Source: Streptomyces sp. ISL-96
Lineage (GTDB): Bacteria > Actinomycetota > Actinomycetes > Streptomycetales > Streptomycetaceae
Direction of reading: 5' to 3'
Length of the DNA stretch: 64,000 nucleotides
NCBI RefSeq assembly: GCF_018614035.1
Contig: NZ_JAGGPA010000020.1
Span: 1 to 64,000 of the forward strand
The notes under the pieces: generated by a model
Seen by the model: the letters and a program-made list of their open reading frames with translations, nothing else
The model's database searches: none
What the model was told of the DNA's origin: nothing
Position numbers and translations under genes: made by a program
Part shown: positions 14,920 to 24,357 of the stretch, one piece after another
How the letters are laid out: every line of letters begins with the position of its first letter
How positions within the stretch are numbered: the stretch's first letter is position 1

Positions 14920-17894
14920 TCAGGGCCCGACGTTCAATCGCCGTGCCTCCTCGATGAGCCAGGCCGGGCGAACCATCTCGACATTGCCTCCGACGCCGTC
15001 GGCGGCCCTGATCAGCGCGCCGGCGGCCGCCCGCGGGTCGGGCACCGTCCGGGCACGAGCCGCCTCGGCGAGCGCTTGCGCCGCCGCCGCTTCCGCTGCC
15101 CCCGCGAGCTGAAGTGAGGCGGCTGCCCGCTCGGCCGCCCCCGTTGCCTGCTCGTACCGGCCATCGGTCCAGTAGGCCCACGCCATGTTGTAGAGGCAGA
15201 CTCCCTCCGCGCGCGGGTTCTCGATCTGCGACGCCTCGTCGAGCGCCCCCTCCAGCGCGGCCAGCGCTTCTCCCGTACGCCCCAATGCGATCAGGGCGAT
15301 GCCCTGGGCGTTGAGGGCGTAGGTGACCGCTTCCTTGCTGTCCGCGCTCCGGTACGCGCGCACGGCTCCGTCGCCCGCCTCGACCGCCTCCTCCCAGCGG
15401 CCCAGGACCAGCAGAGCGATCGAGCGCGCATTCCACGAACGGGCCTCGGTGAGCAGATCCCCGGATGTGCGCGCGAGGTCGCGCAGCCGGTCGGCACCGG
15501 CGAGAGCCGCCGCTCCGTCGCCCAGGTAGGCGTGGGTGAGGCTGAGGCTGAGGAGCGCGTGCACCTCGCGTTCGAAATCGCCGGTCTCATGGGCCAGCTC
15601 CCCAGCCCGGGCCAACGGGTCCACCGCGGCGTCGAGGCGCCCCAGCTGGCGGTAGGTGTCGCCCAGGCCGAACTTGGCGTTCTGCAGCGCCTCGCGGTCA
15701 CCGAGGCGCTCGGCCAGGGCGGCCCCCTCGACGAACAGCTCGGCCGCGTGTGCCATCGGGCCTCCACTCAGCCGTGCGTGTCCGAAGCCGATGAGATGAG
15801 CAAGGCGCGCCCGGTCGTCGGTCACCTGTCCCTCCAAGGTCATGTGCATCGAGATCACCGCGAGCACCGCGCCCCGCCAGATCATCCATTCGCTGATCGG
15901 GCCCAGCACCAGTGCGGCATCGTCCATGTCCCCGGCGCGGACACGGTGCTCGAATTCGCGCCGGTACGGCTGTACGTCGTCCAGGCTGCGCCAACTGGAG
16001 CGGGGCGGGGCGATACTCGCGTACCAGTCGGCTGCCCGACGCTCCACGGACCGGCGTCCCAGCGTGCCGTCCTGCGGCATGGCGCCGTACGCCAGGTCGG
16101 CGTCCATCGGGTGCAGCGCGAAGGTGCGGCTGGTCCGGTCCACCGACACCATGCGCATCCGCAGCAGGTGGGAGAGGACCCGCTTGACGTCGAGGCCGCG
16201 GTCGAGGCCGCCCGCGATCCACTCGATCGCGTCACGTGGCACGGGCGTACGCAGCACCGCGAGGACGTTCAGCACGGTGCGGCCTTCAGCGCCGACCCGC
16301 TGGTACCGGTCCTGGGCGAGGCCGACGACGACGTCCCCGCGCAGGGTGAAGTCCTCCAGTACGTCCTGCAGCGTCGGCAACGTCAGCGTGTCGTCGGCCA
16401 TGGCGCCCACCAACAGCTCCAGCGCGCGCGGAACCCCGTGGACGTGGACCGCCGCCTGCAGCAGCTGCTCGTCGGACAGTTGCGCCACACCAAGGCTGCC
16501 GTCCTGGTCGAGTTCGCGCAGCAGCTGGACGGACTCGGCGGGCGGCAGCCCTTCGGACAGCTCGACCTCCGCGGCGAAACGGCGCAACTCGGGGGCGAGC
16601 CGCATCGGTATCTGCGACGTGACCAGCAGCCGCGGCGTGGACCTTGCCCGGAACAGACAGTCGAGGAAGACCGCGAGTTCCTCGTCGTCGAGTCGGCCGT
16701 CGTCCTGAAGCCGGTCCTCCAGGTTGTCCATCAGGATGACGAAGAGGCGGTCCCCCATCGCGGCGAACAACTCACCGATCTTGTCCTGTACGGGGCGGTT
16801 CGTGGCCCAGACGTCCAGCAGACGCGTCTCGCGATCGGAGCCGAGCAGGCGGGCGCAGTCCATGTAGAGGCGCTTCAGGGAAATACCCGACGTGCGGGTG
16901 CTGAGATTGACCAGCCCCGACGGAACGGGCGCCTGGGAGTGCCCCGGCCACTCGCCCCGCTCCAGCGTCTCCATGACCTTGGCGGCGACCGCACTCTTGC
17001 CCATGCCCCGCCGCCCGGTGATGGTCACCATGCGGGTGGCCGGATTCGAGAGGTGGCGGCCGATCAACTCGCGTACTTCAGTACGGTTCTTGAACAACTC
17101 CAGCCCGTGCGTGACCGGCAACCCGATGACCGTCGAACCCGCCTTCAGGGGAACGGATTCCGGGGAGTCCGGCGCCGGACCCACGTCGGGCAGTGCCTGC
17201 GGATCGCTGATCCCCAACAGCTCGGCCAGCTCTTCCCGGTGTGGCTCGCCGACCCCGCGAAGGGCGTGGTCGATGCGGGCAGCCGTCAACCGGCCCAGCC
17301 CTTCCCAGCGGTGGTGCTCGGCAACCACCCCGACTATGTGGCTCCCGGCCCACACGGCGGCGCCCGACATCCCCGACCATGGCGACACCTTGGGGTCGCG
17401 GGGTCGGCAGCCGCCACCGGAACGGTGATCTCCAGGGTGCCGGTCCTCAGATTGGACAGCGCCGCCACGGTCCCGTCCGCCTGATGCAGCTCCCGGAACG
17501 GCCTCCCGTCGGTGCGGCGCCGCTGCTTCCACAACGGGAAGCCCGCTGCGTACACGGCAACGAGGGCATGACGGTCGTCGCCCATTCTTCCGAACCGTGC
17601 GGGCGCGACAGGGATCGCGCCCTTCTGGGGCGCGAAGGTCAGCACAGCCACATCGGTGCTGGTGTCCGACCATGCCACCACCGCCGCCGCTGACCACTGC
17701 GACGGCCGGTCGGCATCGAAACGCACCTGCACGCCCGCGGCTCCGGCCACCACATGGAACGCGGTCAGCACCGCCGTGTCGCTGACTCGGTACCCCGACC
17801 CCCGCCGTCCGCCCCCGGCGGCGGTGGTGACGATGACCTCCGCGATGCGGTGCGGGTCGAGTCCTCCGCTCACGGTCGCCCCGTCAGTCCTCAC
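14920..17894 (-). pseudogene. Trypsin-like peptidase/STAND NTPase/TPR protein, frameshifted
   Basis: Joined over one frameshift this is a protein of about 991 residues. The N-terminal domain is a trypsin-like serine peptidase with H47 in LTAFHVV, D81 in TDVAVLTF and S177 in SGMSGAAV. A STAND-type NTPase follows, with P-loop GRRGMGKS (about 294-301), Walker B LFVILMDNLED (about 385) and a downstream winged-helix-like region. TPR-like helices (LGDTYRQLGRLDAAVDPLAR and similar) form the C-terminal third. Such proteins are predicted sensors/effectors of bacterial conflict systems, where target binding to the TPRs would trigger NTPase oligomerisation and proteolysis. At 17400-17403 one G is missing from the run, splitting peptidase His/Asp from Ser. 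The GTG start lies inside the end of the trypco2 gene, implying coupling. Confidence 0.8.
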
Positions 17895-18231
17895 CGAGCA
17901 GCTCGTCTCCGGAGATCAACGCCATCTGATCCGGCATGTCCGCCCGCACCGGCTGCAACGTCAAAGTGAGCTTCTGAGTGACAGTGGCTGACCGCTTCGC
18001 CGCCGTACTGGCATCGAACACCCAGAACCTCACCTTCACCCCCGGCTCATGGGTCCGCTCCACCCCCACGGTCAGCTCCAGCTCCACGCGTTCCGCCTTG
18101 AACCGCAGCTCGGAGTCCTCACCGGCCGTCATCGCCCGACTCAGTTCCCGGCGCAGCTGCGCGATCATGTCCGCCAACTCAACCGCATCATTCACAAGCA
18201 GAGCCCCCAACCGGCTCTTCTGAGCAACCAC
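17884..18231 (-). CDS. Trypco2-family protein
   Basis: This 115-residue protein has the pattern of the trypsin-co-occurring domain 2: ELADMIAQLRRELSRAM, then RFKAERVELELTVGVER, then a beta-rich half with VKVRFWVFD and QKLTLTLQPV. The domain is known for sitting beside genes of trypsin-like peptidases in conflict systems, exactly as here. It lies directly upstream of the trypsin/NTPase gene, and the next start (GTG 17894) is inside its last codons. It probably binds or regulates the peptidase. It has no membrane segment. The function is inferred from context only. Confidence 0.8.
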   Translation of the reverse strand: MVAQKSRLGALLVNDAVELADMIAQLRRELSRAMTAGEDSELRFKAERVELELTVGVERTHEPGVKVRFWVFDASTAAKRSATVTQKLTLTLQPVRADMPDQMALISGDELLGED

Positions 18232-18775
18232 TTACTGAGCTGAGCCACATCATCACGTACCAGCCCCCTGGCCTGTCCACCCGGCAGCGGGCGCGCTCAC
18301 GCACGAGCCGAACCCGAGCTCGGAGCTGTACGGGCAAGTCACCCCGGGCGGCCGGTTCGCCCGTCGGTAAGCCGCTGGACGGGCTCGCGCTTCCCCGCCC
18401 TGCCTCCGCTACTGAGTCGTCAGACGTCTCTCAACCCGCACGACAACTCACGCAGCGCCGTCGCTGTGAGCGGAATAATCCGTTTGCAGAGCTGTCGGGG
18501 GGCTTCTAGTCTGTTCCAGTTCCGTTGGTGCCCGTCCGGGGCCCGACGATGTGTTTTGAGGTGATGACGTATCTCCCAGGCCAAGTAGCCGCTCGTTCTG
18601 AGGCTCTTTCCGGTCGTCCGCCATGGCGGGCTTCCGACGTATGCCTCGACGGCGGCGCACCCGATGGCCTGGGTTCGTTGCACCCTGCTTTCCCCTGTCG
18701 TGCTGAAGGCGTAGGGGCATGCCCAGGCCTGCCCCTACGCCCATTTCCCAGTACGCGAACAGGAACTTCATCCGT
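18232..18775. other. Stretch upstream of MFS exporter, leader only
   Basis: No gene is recognised. It is the promoter region shared by the divergent trypco2 and MFS genes and contains the first copy of a leader block that recurs before the second MFS gene. Confidence 0.4.
18545..18591 (+). repeat. Leader block, copy 1 (upstream of first MFS gene)
   Basis: The block GACGATGTG...GAGGTGATGACGTATC...CCAGGCC..AGTA.CCG recurs at 20294-20335 with about five bases deleted and five substitutions. Both copies lie upstream of paralogous MFS genes (roughly 200-300 bases from each start), so gene and control region were duplicated together. Confidence 0.55.
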
Positions 18776-18852
18776 GTCCAACCGACACCCGTACCACCGG
18801 CCGCCCACGCCCCACAGGGACCGGCCGTGCTGCCACGATCACACTGGTCCTG

Positions 18853-20220
18853 GTGCTCATCGCCGAGCTGATGAACGCGCTCGACGGATCGATCGTCTAC
18901 ACCGCGCTGCCGTCGATCCAGGCGGACACCGGCGCCTCCAGCGCCACGGTGCAGTGGATCCCCGCCGCCTACACCCTCACCTTCGCCCTCGCGCTGATCA
19001 CCGGCGGGCGCCTCGGCGATCTCTACGGTCGTAAGCGGATCTTCCTCGCCGGGACCGCCGTCTTCACGGCGGCATCCCTGCTGTGCGGAATCGCCACCAG
19101 CCCCGCCGTCCTGATCGCGGCGCGGGCTCTTCAGGGCGCTGCTGCGGCGGCGATGGTGCCGCAGGTCCTGGCCACGATCCACGTCACCTTCGACGGGGCG
19201 TCGCGTGCCAAGGCGTTCGGCCTGTACGGGATGATCATGTCGCTCGGCGGGGTGCTCGGCCCGGTCCTGGGCGCTGTCCTTACCGCCGCCGATATTGCCG
19301 GATTGGGCTGGCGGCCGATCTTCCTGATCAACCTGCCTATCGGCCTGGCCACCGTCCTGCTCGGCCTCCGGTTCATCCCCGAGTCCCGTGAGCAGCGGGC
19401 GAGGCGTCTGGACCCTCTGGGCATGGTGCTCTCCAGCGCGGGTCTGCTACTGATCGCGTACCCCCTCACCGTGGGTGGCGAGCGTCACTGGCCCGCCTGG
19501 AGCTTCGTCATGCTGGGCGCAGGGGTCGCCGTGCTGGCCGTTTTCGTGGTCCAGCAGCGGGCGAAGACCGCCAAGGGCGGCTCCGCCCTGGTGGCGCTCT
19601 CCCTGTTCGGGAGCAGGGCGTTCGCCGGTGGGCTCGCCGCCCAGCTGGTCTTCGGTTTGGTCTCCGGCGTGTTCCTGCTGACCTGGACGCTGTTCATGCA
19701 GAACGGCTTGGCCCTTACCCCCGGCCAGTTCGCTCCGGCCTCCATCGCCATCTCGGTCGGCGGTATGGCGGGGGCCATGCTCGCCTCCAAGTGGGCCGCA
19801 CGCCATATGCGGCGAGTGCCGCAGGCCGGCGCCCTCCTGGTCGCCGGCACCCTGGCGGGCTATCAGCTGCTGGTCTCCGGTCAGGGAACCGGTATGGCGT
19901 TCGCGGCCGCCGTCGCCCCGATGATCCTGCTCGGTTTCGGCTTCGGCATGATCGGCGCCGGACTCGCCGGACTCACGCTCAGCCAGGTCGACCACGAGAA
20001 CGCGGGCTCCGCGGCCGGACTGTTCAACACTGCCATGCAGCTCGGCACCGCCCTGGGTATCGCGATGGCCTCCGTGGTGTTCTTCGCCCACGCCCCCGCG
20101 GGCAGCCACGGCACCACTGTGACCTTGGCCTTCGCGGGCAGCACCTGGTACGTCATCGCCGCCTTGGCGGTGATGTGGGCCCTGATGTTCCGGCTGCCCA
20201 AGCCGGCTCAGCGCACCTGA
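18853..20220 (+). CDS. MFS drug exporter, DHA2 (14-helix) type, copy 1
   Basis: The protein is a QacA/EmrB-type proton-coupled exporter in the cytoplasmic membrane. Visible motifs are LMNALDGSIVYTALPSIQAD in helix 1, motif A as GGRLGDLYGRKR, and the motif C region around MSLGGVLGPVLGAVL. It is a close paralogue of the next gene (shared blocks such as RAKAFGLYG, GLGWRP.FL.NLPIG and HENAGSAAGLFNT). The listed start GTG 18853 is inside helix 1, so the real N-terminus is upstream. In the paralogue helix 1 begins TITLAVVLIAEL, and here TITLVLVLIAEL is readable in frame, but no start codon precedes it. A missing base near 18830 would connect it to the region around the GTG at 18776. Confidence 0.75.
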   Translation: MLIAELMNALDGSIVYTALPSIQADTGASSATVQWIPAAYTLTFALALITGGRLGDLYGRKRIFLAGTAVFTAASLLCGIATSPAVLIAARALQGAAAAAMVPQVLATIHVTFDGASRAKAFGLYGMIMSLGGVLGPVLGAVLTAADIAGLGWRPIFLINLPIGLATVLLGLRFIPESREQRARRLDPLGMVLSSAGLLLIAYPLTVGGERHWPAWSFVMLGAGVAVLAVFVVQQRAKTAKGGSALVALSLFGSRAFAGGLAAQLVFGLVSGVFLLTWTLFMQNGLALTPGQFAPASIAISVGGMAGAMLASKWAARHMRRVPQAGALLVAGTLAGYQLLVSGQGTGMAFAAAVAPMILLGFGFGMIGAGLAGLTLSQVDHENAGSAAGLFNTAMQLGTALGIAMASVVFFAHAPAGSHGTTVTLAFAGSTWYVIAALAVMWALMFRLPKPAQRT

Positions 20221-20293
20221 CCCACAGCCGGCGGCCCCCTAATCTTCCCCCGTTCCCCCGTTCCCCCTAAGTCGCGGACATGTTCCGCCGGTT

Positions 20294-20335
20294 GACGATG
20301 TGAGGTGACGACGTATCGACCAGGCCCAGTAACCG
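20294..20335 (+). repeat. Leader block, copy 2 (upstream of second MFS gene)
   Basis: This is the second copy of the block at 18545-18591. It begins TTGACGATGTGAGGTGACG and runs through CCAGGCCCAGTAACCG. Conservation in a non-coding region suggests a promoter or operator. A 33-bp palindrome follows nine bases later. Confidence 0.55.
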
Positions 20336-20343
20336 TCTTCCCG

Positions 20344-20376
20344 GCAGTCACAGCACCTGTGAGGTGCTGTGACTGC
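20344..20376. promoter_or_regulatory. Perfect 15-bp inverted repeat in MFS leader
   Basis: GCAGTCACAGCACCT, a 3-base spacer GTG, and AGGTGCTGTGACTGC form a perfect 33-bp palindrome. It lies 123 bases before the second MFS start, with no counterpart at the first MFS gene. It could be a high-affinity operator for a TetR-like repressor or, in RNA, a very stable hairpin acting as an attenuator; there is no T-run. Confidence 0.65.
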
Positions 20377-20498
20377 AATGACGGCAACCCACTCCCGGCC
20401 TGGGCCCCCTTCACCCCTTTCCTGTGCGCAGTCGGCGTACGCGGAGGTCCTGGCCTGCCCGTACCCCGAACACCACCGGAACAGGAACCCTCTCTGCC

Positions 20499-21956
20499 GT
20501 GTCTCATGACACTCTCCCCGGCACCGACAGGTCCGCCAACTCCACCTCGGGCCGAACCCGGACCATCACCCTCGCCGTCGTCCTGATCGCCGAGCTGATG
20601 AACGCCCTGGACGGCTCCGTCGTCTATACCGCGCTGCCCTCCATCCAGGCCGACACCGGAGCGTCCACCGCCGCCCTGCAGTGGATCCACGCGGCCTACG
20701 CCCTGACCTTCGCCTTGGGGCTGATCACCGGCGGCCGGCTCGGCGACCTCTACGGCCGCAAGCTCATCTTCATCGCCGGGACCGCCGCCTTCACGCTGGC
20801 ATCCCTGTTGTGCGGGATCGCCACCGATCCGGCGCTCCTGATCTGCGCCCGAGTCCTGCAGGGCGCGGCGGCCGCGGCGATGGTGCCGCAGGTCCTGGCC
20901 ACCCTCCACGTCACCTTCGACATGCACTCCCGGGCGAAGGCGTTCGGCCTGTACGGGACGGTCATGTCGCTCGGCAGCGTCGCCGGCCCCGTCCTCGGGG
21001 GCGTTCTGACCCAGGCCGACCTGTTCGGACTGGGCTGGCGTCCCGTCTTCCTTGTCAACCTGCCCATCGGGATCGCCGCCGTCGTCCTCGGCCTGCGCTT
21101 CATCCCCGAGTCCCGTGACCGCACCGGTCGGCGTCCGGACCTGCTCGGCATGGGCCTTTCCGCGCTCGGCCTGCTGCTGATTACCCTCCCGCTGACCGTG
21201 GGCGGCGAGCAGGGCTGGCCCGCCTGGGCCTTCGCCATGATGATTGGCGGTGTCCTGGTCCTGGCGGTGTTCGTGGCCCAGCAGCGGCTCAAGACCCGTA
21301 AGGGCGGCTCACCGCTGATCGTGCTCACCCTTTTCCGAGGCCGCGGCTTCAGCACCGGCCTCGCCACCCAACTGATCTTCGGGTTGCTCTCCGGCGTGTT
21401 CTTCCTGTCCTGGACCCTGTTCATGCAGGACGGACTCGGCCTGAACCCCGGTGAGGCCGCCGTCGGCTTCGTCGCTGCCTCCCTCGGCGAGATGGCCGGC
21501 GCCTGGCTCGCCATCAGCATGGTCCGCCGCCACGGCCGCGCCGTCCCGCAGACCGGAGCCCTGCTCGCCGCCGCAACCCTGGCCGGCTACCACCACCTCA
21601 TCACCACCGAAGGAGCCGGCATGGGGATCGTGATCACCGCAGCCCCCATGCTCGCCGTCGGCTTGGGCCTCGGGATGGTCGGCGCCCCGCTTGCCGACCT
21701 CACCCTCGGCAGGGTCGCCCACCACCACGCCGGCTCCGCCTCCGGCCTCTTCAACACCTCAACACAGCTCGGCATCGCGCTCGGCACCGCCCTGACCACC
21801 GTCGTACTCTTCAACCAGATCCAGGTGGGCACCCGCGGCCCCGCGATGAAAACGGCCTTCGCCGGGAGTCTCTGGTACGTCATCGGAGCGCTGGCGGCCA
21901 TGTGGGCGCTGATGTTCCTCCTGCCCAACCGCACCACCACCACGGCAACCGAATAG
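20499..21956 (+). CDS. MFS drug exporter, DHA2 (14-helix) type, copy 2
   Basis: This intact 485-residue paralogue of the preceding gene has the same fingerprints: helix 1 LMNALDGSVVYTALPSIQAD, motif A GGRLGDLYGRKL, GSVAGPVLGGVLTQ in the motif C position, and the conserved HHHAGSASGLFNTSTQL near the end. It is predicted to expel cationic or amphiphilic drugs in exchange for protons. The substrate is unknown. GTG 20499 is chosen because it starts a hydrophilic N-terminus of about 22 residues before helix 1, with AGGAA ten bases upstream. Its own leader carries the repeated block and the 33-bp palindrome, so it is probably separately regulated. A terminator hairpin follows. Confidence 0.85.
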   Translation: MSHDTLPGTDRSANSTSGRTRTITLAVVLIAELMNALDGSVVYTALPSIQADTGASTAALQWIHAAYALTFALGLITGGRLGDLYGRKLIFIAGTAAFTLASLLCGIATDPALLICARVLQGAAAAAMVPQVLATLHVTFDMHSRAKAFGLYGTVMSLGSVAGPVLGGVLTQADLFGLGWRPVFLVNLPIGIAAVVLGLRFIPESRDRTGRRPDLLGMGLSALGLLLITLPLTVGGEQGWPAWAFAMMIGGVLVLAVFVAQQRLKTRKGGSPLIVLTLFRGRGFSTGLATQLIFGLLSGVFFLSWTLFMQDGLGLNPGEAAVGFVAASLGEMAGAWLAISMVRRHGRAVPQTGALLAAATLAGYHHLITTEGAGMGIVITAAPMLAVGLGLGMVGAPLADLTLGRVAHHHAGSASGLFNTSTQLGIALGTALTTVVLFNQIQVGTRGPAMKTAFAGSLWYVIGALAAMWALMFLLPNRTTTTATE

Positions 21957-22008
21957 CCGCCGCGGCGGCCGGCCCCAAGCTGTTGTCCGGGGCGAGTGCA
22001 GCTTTTGC

Positions 22009-22035
22009 GCCGGCCGGGCGGTTCGCCCGGCCGGC
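22009..22035 (+). terminator. GC-rich hairpin terminator after second MFS gene
   Basis: GCCGGCCGGGC, loop GGTTC, GCCCGGCCGGC: a perfect 11-bp stem 53 bases after the MFS stop. A short T-run precedes the stem (TTTT at 22003-22006) but none follows. Confidence 0.65.
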
Positions 22036-22069
22036 CGCAGTTCGCAGACACGCGCTCACCGCTGGTGCC

Positions 22070-22192
22070 GCGCAGGTGCGGCGTAGCGTGCGGTCGGCTG
22101 GAGCGGTCGTACAGACCAGCCGCGCCCCCGGCCCCCCACCTACGTACGTACTTGTGCGCGGTGGCGCGAGAAACCAACGTCCTTCCCGGCAT
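22070..22192 (-). mobile_element. IS481-type transposase N-terminal fragment
   Basis: The minus strand reads GRTLVSRATAHKYVRRWGAG then GAAGLYDRSSRPHATP, the helix-turn-helix region that opens IS481-family transposases. The catalytic DDE core is absent. The fragment lies between two convergent genes. Confidence 0.65.
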
Positions 22193-22197
22193 TGTCC

Positions 22198-23184
22198 CTA
22201 CGGTGCTGTCATGGCCTCGGAGTATTTCTTGATGAGCTCGTAGGAGCGAATGCGGTCGCGAAGGTCGTAAACGGGTGTGGTCAGCATCAGTTCGTCTGCT
22301 CCGGTCTCATCAGCCAGTTGCGTGAGCCGGTGTACGACGGTCTTGGGTGTCCCGACGGCCTGCTGTGCACGGAAGCCGGCCAGCGCCTCTCGCTCCTTCG
22401 CCGTGAAGGGGTGGACGGCCGCCTCCGCAGGCGTGGGGAAGGGCATCTCGCTCAGTCCTTCGAGGAGCCCGGCTTTGACGACCTCGATCGGTCCGGCCCG
22501 CCACGCGGCTTCTTCCTCCGTCTCGGCACACACCGCCTCCACGCACAACAGCACCCGAGGTTGCTCGCACCAACGGGACGGGACGAAAGCCCCCCGGTAA
22601 CGTTCCAGCGCCGCGAGGGTGTTGTCCGGGCGGATGTGGTGTGCGATGGCGATCGGCAGGCCGAGTCGCGCGGCCAGAGCGGCACCTGCGGTGCTGGAGG
22701 CCAGCAGCCATGGCTCCGGCAGTGGGCCAAGTACGACTTCGTCGACCAGAAAGGACAGGATCGCGGCTACGTCGCCCTGGTACTCCGCATCCGTCGCCGG
22801 TCCGGCTCCGCGGCGAAGTGCCCGTGCGGTGGCCTCGTCAAAGGTGCCAGGACCGCGGCCGATGCCCATATCGATGCGGTCCCGGTGCAAGGCGGCCAGC
22901 GTTCCGAACTGCTCCGCCAGCGTGATGGGTGCGTGGTTGGGGGCCAGTACGCCTCCCGAACCGACACGGATGACCGAGGTCGAAGCGGCGGAGTGCGCGG
23001 TCAACACGACTGGTGGGAACGCGCCGATCGCGGGCGAGTGGTGATGCTCTGCGTACCAGATGCGGTGGTAACCCAGCTGTTCCAGTCCCTGTGCGAAGGC
23101 CGCGGTGTCCCGCAGGGTGTCCACGGCTCGGGAGCCCGTTTGAACCACCGCGACTTCCAGCGCTGAAAGAGGTATGTCGACCAT
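22198..23184 (-). CDS. Luciferase-like (LLM) flavin monooxygenase
   Basis: The 328-residue protein belongs to the bacterial-luciferase-like group (MsnO8 type): HRIWYAEHHHSPAIGAFPPV near the N-terminus, IRVGSGGVLAPNHAPITLAE, GIGRGPGTFDEATARALRRG and AIAHHIRPDNTLAALERYR. These enzymes use reduced FMN and oxygen; the substrate is unknown. The frame is open to 23313, but ATG 23184 (MVDIPLSALEVAVVQTG) matches the family start; the ribosome binding site is weak. It converges with the second MFS gene across an IS481 fragment. No partner flavin reductase is adjacent. Confidence 0.85.
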   Translation of the reverse strand: MVDIPLSALEVAVVQTGSRAVDTLRDTAAFAQGLEQLGYHRIWYAEHHHSPAIGAFPPVVLTAHSAASTSVIRVGSGGVLAPNHAPITLAEQFGTLAALHRDRIDMGIGRGPGTFDEATARALRRGAGPATDAEYQGDVAAILSFLVDEVVLGPLPEPWLLASSTAGAALAARLGLPIAIAHHIRPDNTLAALERYRGAFVPSRWCEQPRVLLCVEAVCAETEEEAAWRAGPIEVVKAGLLEGLSEMPFPTPAEAAVHPFTAKEREALAGFRAQQAVGTPKTVVHRLTQLADETGADELMLTTPVYDLRDRIRSYELIKKYSEAMTAP

Positions 23185-23334
23185 GTCGCCAGCATAGAGC
23201 GGGCGTTGTGGGGGCTGTGAGCCATCACAACGCCCGGCCGCGGCCCCACTCGGCGCTGTGCGCGCGCCGCGTGCTGTGCCGCCGCATTCAGGAGCCCACG
23301 CTCCGCGGCTCACCGCAAACCCGAGTCGCTGCGA

Positions 23335-23751
23335 TCACCGGACGACGACGTACGCAACGAGGCTGCGCCGGGCTGGCTGGCCGGGGATCTCCGGGAGGTG
23401 CTCCATGCGTGGGGAGAGAACCACCCGATGCTCCCCGGTGAGACGAAGCCGTACAAGCAGCCGTGGGAACCGCCGATGGCGGAACCTGCGCAGGCGGAGG
23501 CGACTGTGCCGGCGTCCGTCGCCAACGGGGAACTGCACTGGACGTTCAGCGCCGCCCTGGCCTCGCTCACCCGCCACGGACACCTCGCCCCGCCGCCGGT
23601 CCGGGAGGCGCTGGCGGCGCTCCGGGCGGAGGACCGCAGGCTGTCGGAGTACGGCCACCGCCGTACATCCATGCGGGCCAGCCACACAGAGACGCACGTC
23701 ACACTGGCTCATGTCACATCCTGCCGGGCTGCTTCCGTCGGAGAGGTGTAG
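23335..23751 (+). pseudogene. Unrecognised ORF fragment
   Basis: A frame with good codon bias runs from about 23335 to the stop at 23749-23751. It contains DDDVRNEAAPGWLAGDLREV, MLPGETKPYKQPWEPPM and HWTFSAALASLTRHGHLAPP. The first ATG (23398) lies after the start of the coding-like region and no start with a ribosome binding site is seen, so the 5' end is probably missing. I do not recognise the family. Confidence 0.35.
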
Positions 23752-23777
23752 CCACCAACAACGGCAAGGAGTGCATC

Positions 23778-24251
23778 ATGGATGCTCGCTTGAACCTCTT
23801 CGGCAACCCGCTCGCAGCCAAGTTCCTTAGGCACATCACCTCTGCGGGCAAGGTGGTCGCGGACTCGACGGTACCGGCGGCGACGCAGGAACTGGTGAAG
23901 ATCCGCGCCAGTCAGATCAATGGCTGCGGTTTCTGCACCGACATGCACACCAAGGACGCCGCGCACGCCGGGGAGACCTCGACTCGCCTCAACCTGATCG
24001 CGGCCTGGCGGGAGGCCACGGTGTTCACCGCTGCCGAGCGTGCTGCCCTGGAGCTGACGGAGCAGGGCACCCGCATAGCGGACGCTGCTGGTGGTGTCAC
24101 CGACGAGGCATGGGCGAATGCCGCCAAGCACTACGACGAGGACCAGCTCGCCGCCTTGGTGTTTCTCATCGCCCTCATCAACGCCTTCAACCGCGGGAAC
24201 GTCATCGTCCAGCAGCCCGCGGGCGACTACCAGCCCGGCCAGTTCGGATAA
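23778..24251 (+). CDS. Carboxymuconolactone decarboxylase (AhpD-like) family protein
   Basis: The 157-residue protein carries the AhpD-type core ELVKIRASQINGCGFCTDMH followed by TKDAAHAGET. The CGFC cysteine pair and the downstream histidine are the redox-active site of alkylhydroperoxidase-like members. A second conserved region is LIALINAFNRGNVI. It probably acts as a cytoplasmic peroxidase or disulfide reductase protecting against oxidants. ATG 23778 has AAGGAG seven bases upstream. It is monocistronic as far as can be seen. Confidence 0.85.
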   Translation: MDARLNLFGNPLAAKFLRHITSAGKVVADSTVPAATQELVKIRASQINGCGFCTDMHTKDAAHAGETSTRLNLIAAWREATVFTAAERAALELTEQGTRIADAAGGVTDEAWANAAKHYDEDQLAALVFLIALINAFNRGNVIVQQPAGDYQPGQFG

Positions 24252-24357
24252 CGAGGAGGGACTACCGCGCCGGGACGGTTTCGTGTGTGTCACCGGGTGG
24301 ACCAGAAGAAGGTGCGTGTGATGACGTAGAGCCCGGTCGGGTCGATCGTGGCGGGGC

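Noticed and set aside
15532..17484. 650-residue plus-strand open frame opposite the trypsin/NTPase gene
   Set aside because: Shadow frame rich in Arg, Gln and His; P-loop, Walker B and TPR motifs are all on the minus strand.
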